DNA of 49,429 nt, from NCBI GenBank assembly GCA_032718475.1, contig JAUCBJ010000416.1, positions 1-49,429 of the forward strand, given 5' to 3'. This document shows positions 12,661 to 22,999 of this stretch, one piece after another. The notes under the pieces were generated by a model. It had not been told where the DNA came from. It was given only the letters and a program-made list of their open reading frames with translations, and did no database searches. Both the position numbers and the translations under genes were made by a program. Numbering within the stretch: the stretch's first letter is position 1; each line of letters starts with the position of its first letter. Origin of the DNA: Nemertoderma westbladi (Eukaryota > Xenacoelomorpha > Nemertodermatida > Nemertodermatidae).

Positions 12661-12828
12661 TATATATATATATATATAAGTTTTAAAGGGGAATACCTGA
12701 TAGGTGAATCCCAAAAAGGTTAACGTATATGTATGTACTGTATAACGCAAGGTAATTGTGATAGGGAAAGTACAGCGAGTTAGTTGTGAGCTGTCAATCT
12801 AAAGTACAAATATAGGGTTGCAGGTTGG
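12661..12828 (-). repeat. Penelope foldback arm X'
   Basis: This is the inverted copy of 13715-13882, with two mismatches in 168 bp. It starts with a (TA)n run and ends at CAGGTTGG. It is directly joined to arm Y', while on the other side X and Y are separated by 618 bp. The left arm is thus an inverted copy with an internal deletion. Confidence 0.9.
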
Positions 12829-12950
12829 CTTACATGTATAGTGTCCTTTTATCTTTTCACCCCATGGTGTCTGTTGTATGTTAGTGATAGTTTTGCATGT
12901 AAGGCAGCGGCTAGAGTTACATGGCTCATTAGTGGTGTTATTTGTGTGTG
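12829..12950 (-). repeat. Penelope foldback arm Y' (perfect 122-bp inverted repeat)
   Basis: It is identical to the reverse complement of 12975-13096 over all 122 bp. Only 24 nt (12951-12974) separate the arms. A transcript through this point would form a long perfect hairpin. Confidence 0.95.
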
Positions 12951-13408
12951 TCGCACACAAAACTCAATCGCAAACACACACAAATAACACCACTAATGAG
13001 CCATGTAACTCTAGCCGCTGCCTTACATGCAAAACTATCACTAACATACAACAGACACCATGGGGTGAAAAGATAAAAGGACACTATACATGTAAGTCCC
13101 ACACTGTATGTTACTTGGCCTGGTGCCACTGCCACCCTACTCTATACTACATAGGCCAAACGAGACAGAAACTTCACGAACGCTTTAATGGACACCGCAA
13201 CAACATACGACACTACCCCTCACGAGCCAATGACGGAAAAACACACGAAGACATACTCCTAGCTAGGCACATATACGGTTGTGGTTTAGAAAATCTACGC
13301 ACCGCAACCATAAAACAATTCACAAACATACCCGAACTACTAGCGACGGAAGCTAACCTAATCTATACATACAACCCCCCACTTAACGTAGCAAGACCAG
13401 CAATCTAA
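12951..13408 (+). pseudogene. GIY-YIG endonuclease end of a Penelope-like protein
   Basis: The open frame continues upstream to 12878, but that part is only the antisense foldback arm, so the true coding piece begins in or after the loop. It shows the linker zinc motif (PCNSSRCLTCKTI), then a GIY-YIG domain (VCYLAW...LYYIGQT), the conserved Arg of RFNGHR, and ends VARPAI with a TAA stop after 13405. This is the C-terminal nuclease that nicks target DNA in Penelope-like elements, next to an RT that is missing here. The domain is complete and free of stops, but has no start codon or RT of its own. The rest of the element was lost by 5' truncation or replaced by the inverted arm. Confidence 0.85.
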
Positions 13409-13714
13409 ACCCAACGTTTTATATAATACATTCTATATCTTACACAACTACAGTGCCCTCTATAGCGAATTTCCGGGGTTTTATGTGCTTTTCCCCTACC
13501 TTCCTTTTTGTTTTTGTCTTGGTTTTTTCTGTTTCTTGTGACTTCTTACTCTGTAAAAATTACAGCTATCATTATGTTGCATTCTACCTAACCGTGCGCT
13601 TTAAGTAGATACCTCATAATCCTATGTAACCTACCTAATCCAATTATACCATTCAGTATGTAGACACATGACCATTCCTGGGATTTCCCTATCAACTTCT
13701 CCCAACCTTACAAC
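13409..13714. other. 3' untranslated part of the Penelope-like element
   Basis: Noncoding sequence between the endonuclease stop and arm X. It has no counterpart in the left arm, where about 618 bp (13097-13714 equivalent) are absent. No motif was seen. Confidence 0.6.
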
Positions 13715-13883
13715 CCAACCTGCAACCCTATATTTGTACTTTAGATTGACAGCTTACAACTAACTCGCTGTACTTTCCCTATCACAATTACCTTGCGTTA
13801 TACAGTACATACATATACGTTAACCTTTCTGGGATTCACCTATCAGGTATTCCCCTTTAAAACTTATATATATATATATATAT
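13715..13883 (+). repeat. Penelope foldback arm X with terminal (TA)n
   Basis: It pairs with 12661-12828 and ends in a 19-nt TA run (13865-13883). In the left arm the same TA run leads straight into the hammerhead repeat. Here it leads into unrelated sequence, and the hammerhead repeat appears only at 34139 after another TA run. Confidence 0.85.
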
Positions 13884-15189
13884 GCATTGGCCGATAAGGG
13901 CCAGTGCGAATATATAACTTTTGAGCATACCCAACAAACTTGCTTAGATGTAAATGAAATACTAATATGATCCACTAGGGGGCTCTAATTAACAAGTAGT
14001 AAGGTATGGCCCTTTCAGAACTTTTTTCCTTCTAAAATATATTTTGAAATAGCAATAAATACCACGATGTTCCACGCAGTGGTGGAAGAAAATAATTGAC
14101 ACAATGGCTCTAATTATAGAGTTTTCTTTAAAAAAAATAATATAGGTAGAATATAGACGCCGAAGAAAAGTAGTGAGAAACAGAAGTGCAAAAATGCAGA
14201 ATCTGATAATTACATATGTTTCTACTCAACGAATTTCCCTGAAATAAATTGAACAGCAATAATTATTGATTCATGAATAATTATTAACTTTTGTTGGGCA
14301 CAGCTTAGCAAAGTCGAGAATGACGTCCAGATGGGATCGAAGTGGTGACCGCCAGTTTGGCGCTCTTACCATTCCGCTAGCGGCTCAGGCAAAAAAAAAA
14401 GGTAGACCTTGAAATACTACCTAATATACCTAGCTCCCATCTGTCAAACGATATCTGCAGCCACTAATATTCGATTCTTTGTTATTATGTGCTTCGCCGT
14501 CTCTTGTACTTCACTAAGCTGTGCCAAACGGAAGGTTTGATAATTTGCACAAATACAACATGAATACACATGAATAATTATGGAAACTTGATTCATTTAG
14601 CGGCCACTACAGTTTAACAAAACATAGTTTAAAACCTAAAAAACAAGGAAATATACTTTAGGATTACAATGTTGCATGCTATTTAAGGTATGTATGGTAT
14701 GGTATATAACTATGCTTGGCATGGTATCGTCCGACCCTTAGTCTTAGGGCATGCTACAGTTTATGTTTGGTTTGCTGATATAAGATGTATGCTATGCATG
14801 CTATGATAACTAACTGTAGATGTTATGTTAGGTATGTATCCTAACATTTCACGACTACTAGAAGCGATATTCTAGCGACAGGAATATAATCCATTAGCAG
14901 TTAGTATTGAAAACACTTCAGCCTTACAAATTCAGGATGTGCTACTACATTATTATAGCCATTATTCATGTGCCTCTATAAATTTCATTATTATTCTATA
15001 TCTATAATATTGTTATAGGGCCTATTCTATATTTGTCATTGTCTCGACCAGCTGAATTATTATTTAGTTATGCATTATGTTATGGTATGTATGTATGCTA
15101 TGGTATTATACTATGCTATGCTATGATAGGACATTTCCTTCATTGCGTGTATCCAATGGGAGATTTGTATTGAAGGACCCAGACCAATT
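13884..15189. other. Noncoding start of the 20-kb block
   Basis: AT-rich, without a protein-like ORF. It opens with a small hairpin-forming stretch (GGCC...GGCC, 13884-13908). It contains a tRNA-like patch at 14323-14390 and loose TATGC/TATGGTATG repeats around 14690-14850 and 15070-15125. Confidence 0.5.
14323..14390 (-). repeat. tRNA-like SINE head (candidate)
   Basis: Read on the minus strand, a box A-like word (TAGCGGAATGG, 14379-14369) is followed by a box B-like word (ACTTCGATCCC, 14343-14333), with GAGCG and GGCGGTC words between, as in a tRNA. A run of T precedes it on that strand. The cloverleaf is incomplete, with no good acceptor stem, so a decayed tRNA-derived SINE head is more likely than a tRNA gene. 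RNA polymerase III use is only inferred. Confidence 0.35.
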
Positions 15190-15285
15190 TAAATGGCCCT
15201 TAGGAAAAGTGTCTACTGAGGGCCATTTAAGTGGCTCCAATGAGACATTGTCTTGAATGGGCCACTTTAACTTTTTACCCTTTTT
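15190..15285. repeat. Isolated unit of the GGGCCATTT satellite
   Basis: It contains AAATGGCCCTTAGG, GTCTACTGAGGGCCATTTAAGTGGCTC and GAGACATTGTCTTGAATGGGCCAC in the order of the array at 15591-15960. About 300 bp of unrelated AT-rich sequence separates it from that array. Confidence 0.75.
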
Positions 15286-15590
15286 ACACGTTTAACCCTA
15301 TTCATACCGGAAATAATAATAAAAAATTTACTCTTATAAGCGTGCTTAAAATCACATGTTTAGGTTTTCTGGGGCGCTGATTATAAATATTCCAATTTCT
15401 TGGGAAGTTTTTTTTTATTACAATTTTGTTATTAGTTTTGTTTATTATTAATTTGGCACACACCTCCGAAAAATACAATTTGAAATGTCTAGAGCCGTTT
15501 TTATTTATTCCAATGAATTCAGAACAAACGTAAAACACATGTAATGCGAGAAACAAGATGTAGAAATCAATTCGTATCTATTGCCATCTA
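15286..15590. other. AT-rich spacer between satellite units
   Basis: No protein-like ORF and no repeat. It may be an insertion between satellite units, since the unit order resumes at 15591; no target duplication was identified. Confidence 0.4.
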
Positions 15591-15962
15591 GGGCCATTTT
15601 AGATTTAAGTGGGTCAAATGAGACATTGTCTTAAATGGGCCAATTCCTTTTAAATGGCCCTTACAAACATTGTTTACTGAGGGCCATTTTACATTTAAGT
15701 GGCTCAATTGAGACATTGTCTTGAATGGGCCACTTCCTTTTAAATGGCCCTTACAAACATTGTTTACTGAGGGCCATTTTACATTTAAGTTGCTCAAATG
15801 AGACATTGTCTTAAATTGGCCACTTCCTTTTAAATGGCCCTTACGAACATTGTCTACTCACTACTGAGGGCTATTTTATATTTAAGTGGCTCAAATTGGA
15901 CATTGTCATGAATTGGCCACTTCCTTTTAAATGGCCCTTAGGAACATTGTCTAATGAGGGCC
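15591..15962. repeat. Satellite array with 91-95-bp units (4 units)
   Basis: Units start at GGGCCATTTTA-type words near 15591, 15681, 15773 and 15868. Each holds GAGACATTGTCTT, a GGCCACTTCC word and TTTTAAATGGCCCTTAC. AAATGGCCC and GGGCCATTT within a unit are mutually complementary, so each unit can form a hairpin. Diverged relatives lie at 31910-32340. Confidence 0.85.
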
Positions 15963-16269
15963 ACAATCATTAATATAGGAATGGAATTGCCGTAATACAA
16001 TAAGTTACTTTAGGAAGTAACAAGACACCCCCCCCCCCCCCCCCCCCCCCCCATAAGCGTGAGCGCAACCAATTTTACTGAGGTGGAACCTGACAAAGAC
16101 CGGTCAGGATAACCGTACCATGTCAGGATAACTGTATTAATTACCTACCGGTACCGCTGTACTGCTTGCTGTAAACTATCAGACTCATGCAGGCATATTC
16201 AATAACTATAACATAGTAATATAAACCGGCATTTACCCCTATATAATCTACATTCACATCATAATCATC
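15963..16269. other. LINE 5' region with a C homopolymer
   Basis: A run of C spans about 16027-16052. After it comes ACCGGTA-rich sequence up to the ORF1 start. The border of the LINE probably lies in this stretch; no target duplication could be fixed. The homopolymer length is likely unreliable. Confidence 0.45.
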
Positions 16270-17055
16270 ATGCCAACTCGTCGCAAACCCAGTCAAAATG
16301 CACCTGACGCAGATAGCCAAATAACGACGGACGATCTTTACGAATTAATCAAAACGCTATCCACCGACGTCGTTGCGATTAAATCTGATATTGCCGCAAT
16401 CAAAAGTGAGGCATCGAAAGTTGTTATTCTAAATAAACGTTGTGATACTATATCTAATGATATTACAACGCTCTATCACCATCTGGAAAAGCTGCAGGAC
16501 GATAATGAGAACTCAGAACAATATTCGAAAAATTACAACCTTCTCTTCCATGGGATTTCTAACGATAAAGCTGCAGTGGATATCGCTCTTAAATCTGCTG
16601 GTATTTCCCCATCGGACATAGATATAATGCACCGAATGCCGCCACCAAGATCTGTTGGTAGATTTGCTGATACCAGATCGTCGGCAGCTCGATCGCGCCC
16701 CCTTATCGTAAGATTCATTTCCCGAGAAAAACGTCTATCGGTTATTAAGATGAAAGAAAAACTCCCCAATAATGTATACTTAACTGAGCATCTCACAGCG
16801 CGTCGATCCGGTCTCCTACGTTCTCTAAAACAACTCAAGAAATCAAAGTTGATTCACTCAGCATTCTCTCGCAATGGTTCTATCCTCTGTAAAATAAAAC
16901 CTGACGATTCGACACGCACTATTCGATCCTCTTCTGATATTGATGATATTCGAGGGAGAGTTGCCGGAACCAAGATGAACGTCACCGTAGGAGTTAATGA
17001 TTCTACAAATCTTATCAATGAGTCCATTCTTTCTACCACCAGCAACTGCGACTAA
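16270..17055 (+). CDS. LINE ORF1: coiled-coil RNA-binding-like protein
   Basis: A protein of 261 residues. Residues about 20-85 form a coiled-coil-like region (repeats of VAIKSDIAAIKSE type and ITTLYHHLEKLQ). After it comes an RRM-like/FP-like module with NYNLLFHGIS, then RPLIVRFISREKR, LPNNVYLTEHLT and a run of SAFSRNGSILCKI type. This layout is usual for ORF1 proteins of CR1/L2/Jockey-type LINEs, which bind element RNA and form the RNP. The start ATG follows a stop-rich stretch. ORF2 begins 182 nt downstream in another frame. No stop or frameshift breaks it, so it may be functional. Confidence 0.8.
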   Translation: MPTRRKPSQNAPDADSQITTDDLYELIKTLSTDVVAIKSDIAAIKSEASKVVILNKRCDTISNDITTLYHHLEKLQDDNENSEQYSKNYNLLFHGISNDKAAVDIALKSAGISPSDIDIMHRMPPPRSVGRFADTRSSAARSRPLIVRFISREKRLSVIKMKEKLPNNVYLTEHLTARRSGLLRSLKQLKKSKLIHSAFSRNGSILCKIKPDDSTRTIRSSSDIDDIRGRVAGTKMNVTVGVNDSTNLINESILSTTSNCD

Positions 17056-17237
17056 CGTAAATCTTCGCCTGCTCGCCTAATAAACCTCAAATTACCATGC
17101 AAACTCGGTACCGGTTCCGTGTAGGTTATCTGAAATTTTTTAGTACACAGTAGTACAGTGCAGTACTTCGAACTATTGGGATTTTATTTTGACATTGCCT
17201 TTGCCATTATTTTATATTAAATTCCAAAATATATTAT

Positions 17238-20200
17238 ATGCCAGTCAATGACCCTCGTACATCCTGCCATTTCTGCTTTTCAAAATTTAATAAAAAAGAT
17301 AGTAAAATAGTATGCGATATCTGTAAGAATTCTTACCACCAGCAATGCGGTTCTAATATTACTACTCCATTATTGAATTTATCTCATATTTACTGTTTAT
17401 TCTGTTACAATGATATTTTTCCTTTTAATACTATTCCGCCCGATGACTATGATATTTTTGAAAGCAATGACATTGATATTTTATTACCCGAAAATTATAT
17501 GGACTCTAATAGCACTTTTAAAAATATTGACCCGGACCAAAATTTAAATAATATAAAAACAAATTGTCAGTATTATAATGAACAAAATTTTAATAACAAG
17601 TTTGATTCTAAAAATACAAATTTTTCAGTGTTTCATGTAAACTGTAGAAGCCTAAACAAAAATCTAGCGCCTACCTCTGACTTCCTATCATTACTAACCC
17701 TAAATTTCGACATACTAACTTTTACAGAAACATTTATTACAGATGAGACGGATCTATCTTACTTACACATTGACGGCTACTCAACCCCACTTATTACAAA
17801 CCGAAAATATGGGCTAAAAAACCGAGGGGGGACTGCCATTTACCTTAAGAACGGAATTGACTTTACTGAACGGACTGACATAACTATACCGAACTGTGAA
17901 TCTACTTGGGTTACTATAAACAGAAATTCAAATAATAATCACTCCAAAAGACAAATATTAATTGGAACTATTTACCACCCAGACTCGTGCAATACTAACG
18001 ATTTCATAGATAATTTCAATTCGGTTTTAGCTTCGATCAATCAAAATACAACTGACATAATAATAACCGGCGACATGAATATAGATTTATTGAAACGCTC
18101 TAACCACGCCAATAACTATATACAAACTATAGAATCAAATGGATTTGAACAAATAATAGACAAAGCAACTAGAATTACACCATACTCCCGAACTTTAATA
18201 GACCATATATCAACTAATATTAACAATAAAACAGTATCATCTGGAGTTTTCCAAAGCCAACAAGGATCAACTGATCACTTAGCCACTTTTGCAATCATAC
18301 AAAATTATTCCTGCCACTTTACGCAACAAGAAATGAAATATGTATATGATTACTCCAAATATAACAAAAATAAATTTATTTCAGACATAAAAGATATTAA
18401 TAACTGGACATATAACAAAACAACAGTACCCATAGAAAAACAATTCGAAATATTTTACTCTGATTTTCAAAATATAACCAATAAACACTTGCCAAGAAAG
18501 ATCCTAGAAAAAAAAGAAATTCCTAAAAAACCTTGGATGACTCCCGCGTTAGTACAATCAACAATCAAGAAAAATGACCTATATGCAAATCTAATTACTA
18601 ACCCTACATGCGAAAAAGAACAGTTTTATAAACAATACCGCAATAAACTAACAACAACTCTTAGAAAGGCTGAAAAAAACTACTACCACTCAGAATTCGA
18701 GAAACACAAAACAAATACAAAAAAAACATGGCAAACAATAAACAAAGCACTAAATAAGTCAAATAACTTGAATACTCCAAAAAAAATTAGAATATCAACA
18801 ACAGTAGGAACCATAAATAAAACTCTCCCAAAAGAAATTGCCAATGTACTTAACCAACACTTCGCTAATATAGGTCCAGAACTAGCAGAGACAATTCCGA
18901 GAAGTAACCGTAACCCAACTAGATTCATAAACCACCGTAAGTCAAACTCATTCTACCTATCAGATACAACGCAAACTGAAATACTATATTACCTACTAGA
19001 CCTAGACAACAACTGCTCTACTAATGACCTATTCCCCATACAACTAGTTAAAACTGCAGCACACGACCTAGCACCTCACTTAACTTACTTAATTAACAAA
19101 TCAATTAATAATGGAATTTTCCCAAAAGTACTAAAACAAGCAAAAATTACCCCAGTCTACAAAACAGGCGACCCTACAGATAAAAACAACTACAGACCAA
19201 TATCGGTCTTGCCGCTATTTAGCAAACTCTACGAACGTATAATTAATACCCAACTCATAACCTACTTAGAAAAATACTCAATTCTATCTCACTGCCAATA
19301 CGGTTTTAGGAAACGTTCTACTACAACAGACGCTATACTTACAATCACAGAAAGACTGCTTGAATCTCTTGACCATCACGAATCATCATGCCTAATTTCT
19401 ATAGATTTAAAAAAGGCTTTTGATACCCTGAACCATAGCATACTCTTAAAAAAATTAAACTGTTACGGTATCAGAGGTCTTCCGCTCCAACTATTCACAA
19501 GCTTCCTCAATGATCGCTCACACACAGTTGTTATAAACAATACACACTCCGACCCTCTTACCCCACATTGTGGTACCCCACAAGGTGCTATCTTAAGTGC
19601 TACTCTATTTTTATTGTATATAAATGACTTACCGAACTGCACAAATTTACATACTACTCTTTTTGCCGATGATACTAACATACTGTACAGTCACACCAAC
19701 AAGGACACACTAATTACAAAAGTAAATAATGAACTCTCGAAAATTGATCAATGGCTCACTGACAACAAACTATCCCTCAATCTTAAAAAAACCGAATATC
19801 TCATATTTTCAAATTCAAATACTACTATCACTCAAAAAATAAAAATAAATAATGTTAATATCAAACAAACAAATGAAACAAAATTTTTGGGCATCTGGAT
19901 AGACAATAAATTATCTTGGAAATATCACTGCTCCTACATACTGAAGAAAATTTCGAAATCCTGCGGAATATTTTTTAAACTTCGCCATATCTTGCCATTA
20001 AATATACTAAAAATGATTTTCTATGCACTGATACACCCATATATTCAATATGGTATAATATTATGGGGAAACACGCACCATAAATACATATACCCACTCA
20101 GAGTAAAAATAAATAAAATAATTCGTGCAATAACATTTAATCATTACCAAGCTCATTCAAACCCAATCTATAAATTTCTGGAAATATTACCAATAGAAAA

Positions 20201-20492
20201 GTTACATATATTGGAAACATCAAAATTAATGTGGGAAATAAAAAACTCAAAAAAACAATCTTTTATCACGTCACTTTTCTCCCTCCCCTCTACTATACAT
20301 AAGTACACTACAAGATCCGTCACATCAATGAACTATTACATACCACGTACAAGACTGGTTCTAACACAAAGATCACTCAAATATCACGGTACTTTGATAT
20401 GGAATTCACTTCCCCTGAAAATAAAAGAAAGTAAAACTAAGAAAGCACTTACCCAAAATCTCAAAAAGTCATTGCTAAGCGATCTAACTTAA
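17238..20492 (+). CDS. LINE ORF2: PHD finger, APE endonuclease, reverse transcriptase
   Basis: A protein of 1084 residues with no break. Residues about 10-57 form a PHD-like Cys/His finger (CHFC...CDIC...YHQQC...YCLFC). Residues about 130-360 are an APE-type endonuclease with VNCRSLNKN, LTFTETFI, RGGTAIYLK, TGDMNIDLL and the final STDHLATF. The RT spans about 650-890, with NNYRPISVLP, LISIDLKKAFDTLNH, GTPQGAILS and the catalytic FADDT near residue 809. The C-terminus has the WNSLPLKIKE tail common in the CR1/L2 group. It nicks chromosomal DNA and copies the LINE RNA at the nick. PHD plus APE plus RT fits the CR1/L2/Jockey superfamily; the exact clade needs a tree. An intact frame of this size suggests recent movement. 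Confidence 0.92.
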   Translation: MPVNDPRTSCHFCFSKFNKKDSKIVCDICKNSYHQQCGSNITTPLLNLSHIYCLFCYNDIFPFNTIPPDDYDIFESNDIDILLPENYMDSNSTFKNIDPDQNLNNIKTNCQYYNEQNFNNKFDSKNTNFSVFHVNCRSLNKNLAPTSDFLSLLTLNFDILTFTETFITDETDLSYLHIDGYSTPLITNRKYGLKNRGGTAIYLKNGIDFTERTDITIPNCESTWVTINRNSNNNHSKRQILIGTIYHPDSCNTNDFIDNFNSVLASINQNTTDIIITGDMNIDLLKRSNHANNYIQTIESNGFEQIIDKATRITPYSRTLIDHISTNINNKTVSSGVFQSQQGSTDHLATFAIIQNYSCHFTQQEMKYVYDYSKYNKNKFISDIKDINNWTYNKTTVPIEKQFEIFYSDFQNITNKHLPRKILEKKEIPKKPWMTPALVQSTIKKNDLYANLITNPTCEKEQFYKQYRNKLTTTLRKAEKNYYHSEFEKHKTNTKKTWQTINKALNKSNNLNTPKKIRISTTVGTINKTLPKEIANVLNQHFANIGPELAETIPRSNRNPTRFINHRKSNSFYLSDTTQTEILYYLLDLDNNCSTNDLFPIQLVKTAAHDLAPHLTYLINKSINNGIFPKVLKQAKITPVYKTGDPTDKNNYRPISVLPLFSKLYERIINTQLITYLEKYSILSHCQYGFRKRSTTTDAILTITERLLESLDHHESSCLISIDLKKAFDTLNHSILLKKLNCYGIRGLPLQLFTSFLNDRSHTVVINNTHSDPLTPHCGTPQGAILSATLFLLYINDLPNCTNLHTTLFADDTNILYSHTNKDTLITKVNNELSKIDQWLTDNKLSLNLKKTEYLIFSNSNTTITQKIKINNVNIKQTNETKFLGIWIDNKLSWKYHCSYILKKISKSCGIFFKLRHILPLNILKMIFYALIHPYIQYGIILWGNTHHKYIYPLRVKINKIIRAITFNHYQAHSNPIYKFLEILPIEKLHILETSKLMWEIKNSKKQSFITSLFSLPSTIHKYTTRSVTSMNYYIPRTRLVLTQRSLKYHGTLIWNSLPLKIKESKTKKALTQNLKKSLLSDLT

Positions 20493-21441
20493 AATAGAAT
20501 AAAACTTAAAATAAATAAGTCCTAGAATAGTATTAGGCCCGATCATCTATTAAACTCATTAAATAAATTTGTATCTATTAATAATCGTATATCACATCGC
20601 ATTAACTGGATATTTCAAATTTTTTTAAAATCTCAAAATGTAATTTAAATATATTAAAATCAGCAGATTGTACGAATTAAATTGATTGATATGTAATATT
20701 TACAACAAAACGCTCGCCACGGCAACAGGGAACTATACTAGCTTTGCTACTGTTTCCTGTTTCTCATAAATACTACAATACTGTAAACAAATATTGGAAC
20801 TCCAAACCTAGCACCGATCCATATAATCTAAATAGCAATAAAACCCCAATTACGCACTGTACCTAAACTGGTGATGGGTTTATAATACTGAGAGCGTGTA
20901 TTATGATAACGAAACAAATAAATGAACCCTTAAGGGTTCCTTTGAAAGACAAAATTTTCACCCCTTTGCGAATCCCCTAGTTTCTAATCGCAATAATTTT
21001 TATTGTCCGTTTAAATCCTTTTTTTGTCCTTTTTTTTTATTTTTTATGTCCTCCAAAAGTCTAATGTTAGGTTCCATGCTACCGGTTTCTCTACTGCTGT
21101 TCTCTCAGGCTATCAGTACCGGTATTAGTATATATAGCACTATTTTGCTGTATTATGTATGTCTGTATGTACAGATGTAGGTATAAAGCAGGTATTTCTG
21201 TATTTTAGTACCGGTACCGGCACCGGTACTGCTATAGGCCTACTGTGTAGCCTACCATTTAAATACGGTAATGGTAGGCCTACCGGTTGTGCTAATAAAT
21301 TTTAAATAATTGATAGGCCAAACTGGATTGCAGGATTGTGGAAAATGTGGATATACCTTTCACATAATTTAGGCCTGCTATTACTGTATTAGTTTTATAA
21401 TCAATAATGGATCATGACTACTGTCTGACTAGTGTTACGGA
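20493..21441. other. LINE 3' untranslated region and flank
   Basis: AT-rich sequence after the ORF2 stop. AATAAA-like words occur near 20500-20515 and 20915. The end of the LINE is not marked by a poly(A) or clear microsatellite tail, so it cannot be fixed. ACCGGTA/TAGGCCTAC-rich sequence at 21080-21300 is flank. Confidence 0.45.
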
Positions 21442-22350
21442 TAACCTGCTCCTTTCCCTGATTTGGTAAAGTGACTGTTTATTGTTTTGGTTAGAAAATC
21501 CGGCCTTAACCTGCTCCTTTCCCTCAATTAGTTAAGTAATCGTTTATTGTTTTGGTTAGAAAATCCCGCCTCTGTAACCTGCTCCTTTCCCTCAATTGGT
21601 AATGTTATCGTTTATTGTTTTGGTTAGAAAATCCCGCCTCTGTAACCTGCTCCTTTCTCTCAATTGGTAATGTTATCGTTTATTGTTTTGGTTAGAAAAT
21701 CCCGTCTCTGTAACCTGCTCCTTTCCCTCAATTAGTTAAATGATTGTTTATTGTTTTGGTTAGAAAATCCCACCTCTGTAACCTGCCCCTTTCCCTCAAT
21801 TAGTTAAATGATCGTTTATTGTTTTGGTTAGAAAATCCCGCCTCTGTAACCTGCTCCTTTCCCTGAATTGGTAAAGTGACCGTTTATTGTTTTGGTTAGA
21901 AAGGCCCGCCTCTGTAACCTGCCCCTTTCCCTCAATTTGTTAAATGATCGTTTATTGTTTTGGTTAGAAAATCCCGCCTCTGTAACCTGCTCCTTTCCCT
22001 CAATTAGTTAAGTGATCGTTTATTGTTTTGGTTAGAAAATTCCGCCTCTGTAACCTGTCCCTTTCCCTCAACTAGTTAAATGATCGTTTATTGTTTTGGT
22101 TAGAAAATCCCGCCTCTGTAACCTGCTCCTTTCCCTCAATAAGTTAAGTGATCGTTTATTGTTTTGGTTAGAAAATCCCGCCTCTGTAACCTGCTCCTTT
22201 CCCTCAATTAGTTAAGTGATCGTTTATTGTTTTGGTTAGAAAATCCCGTCTCTGTAACCTGCTCCTTTCCCTGATTTGGTAAAGTGACTGTTTATTGTTT
22301 TGGTTAGAAAACTCGGCCTTAACCTGCTCCTTTCCATCAATTGGTAATTG
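21442..22350. repeat. Minisatellite, 14 units of 65-68 bp
   Basis: Units begin TAACCTGCTCCTTTCCCT and contain TCGTTTATTGTTTTGGTTAG and AAAATCCCGCCTCTG. Starts lie near 21442, 21507, 21575, 21643 and so on to 22318. Units differ at a few positions. The first unit and the thirteenth share the same uncommon variants (GATTTGGTAAAGTGACTG and a short CGGCCTT end). A lone degenerate unit is at 27425-27500. Confidence 0.95.
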
Positions 22351-22686
22351 TTTTTGGCTATAAAATGAGTGTTTTGCTAAGTCATGTGGTAATCGATTAT
22401 CGACAACAACCACAAACTATTAAATATAGAGTCTTTTTACCACAGGCGCATATGGAAATCTATCTCATAGTCTATAAATCATGGAATGTTTTGGCACAGA
22501 CATAGTGAAACCAACTGTCTGACAGTCCAGAAATCAGCAGTCTGACAGTTTGAAGAAATACATACATAAAAAGTCATTAAAAGGACAATAAAAGTCATTA
22601 AAAGGACAACAAAAGTCATTATGCATAATTCGTAAAAAAAAAATGACAAAAAAAGTCAAATAAAAGGACATAAAAAATCACTGCCG
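22351..22686. other. Noncoding, short AAAAGTCATTA repeats
   Basis: No gene. The word AAAAGTCATTA with AAAGGACA recurs from about 22565 to 22675 as a short degenerate run. Confidence 0.5.
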
Positions 22687-22699
22687 TTTCTAATTAGTC

Positions 22700-22945
22700 C
22701 CCCTAGTTTTCAAAACATTCCTTGATTTTGAAGATACAGATTTGAAAATATGAAATGGCCCTTAAACCTAAAACAAATATAATAAATGGCCTTCCAAGGA
22801 AAACACATCCGTGTTAGATTGTGTTCATATTGTACAGTTAAATTACATTAAATTTATTAATAGTGGCCCTAACAAAATATAAAAATATAAAAAATGGCCC
22901 TAAATTTACAAAATTACATTCCTAAACTACAATCAGAGGTGTGAC
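22700..22945 (-). repeat. Dispersed repeat R, copy 1
   Basis: It contains AAATGGCCCTTAAACCTAAAAC, AAATGGCCTTCC and TTAAATTTATTAATAGTGGCCC, the reverse complement of copies 2, 3 and 5. It is the most diverged and shortest copy. Confidence 0.8.
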
Positions 22946-22999
22946 GCTGAATGTGGCTTCTACTAAAAGGCCCGTGCTCCACTGGTAATTCATAAGGTT

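Noticed and set aside
12878-12950. N-terminal 24 residues of the GIY-YIG ORF as true protein
   Set aside because: They are the antisense of the same protein's linker, formed by the inverted arm.
14323-14390. Functional tRNA gene
   Set aside because: The acceptor stem and a clean cloverleaf are missing; kept only as a possible SINE head.
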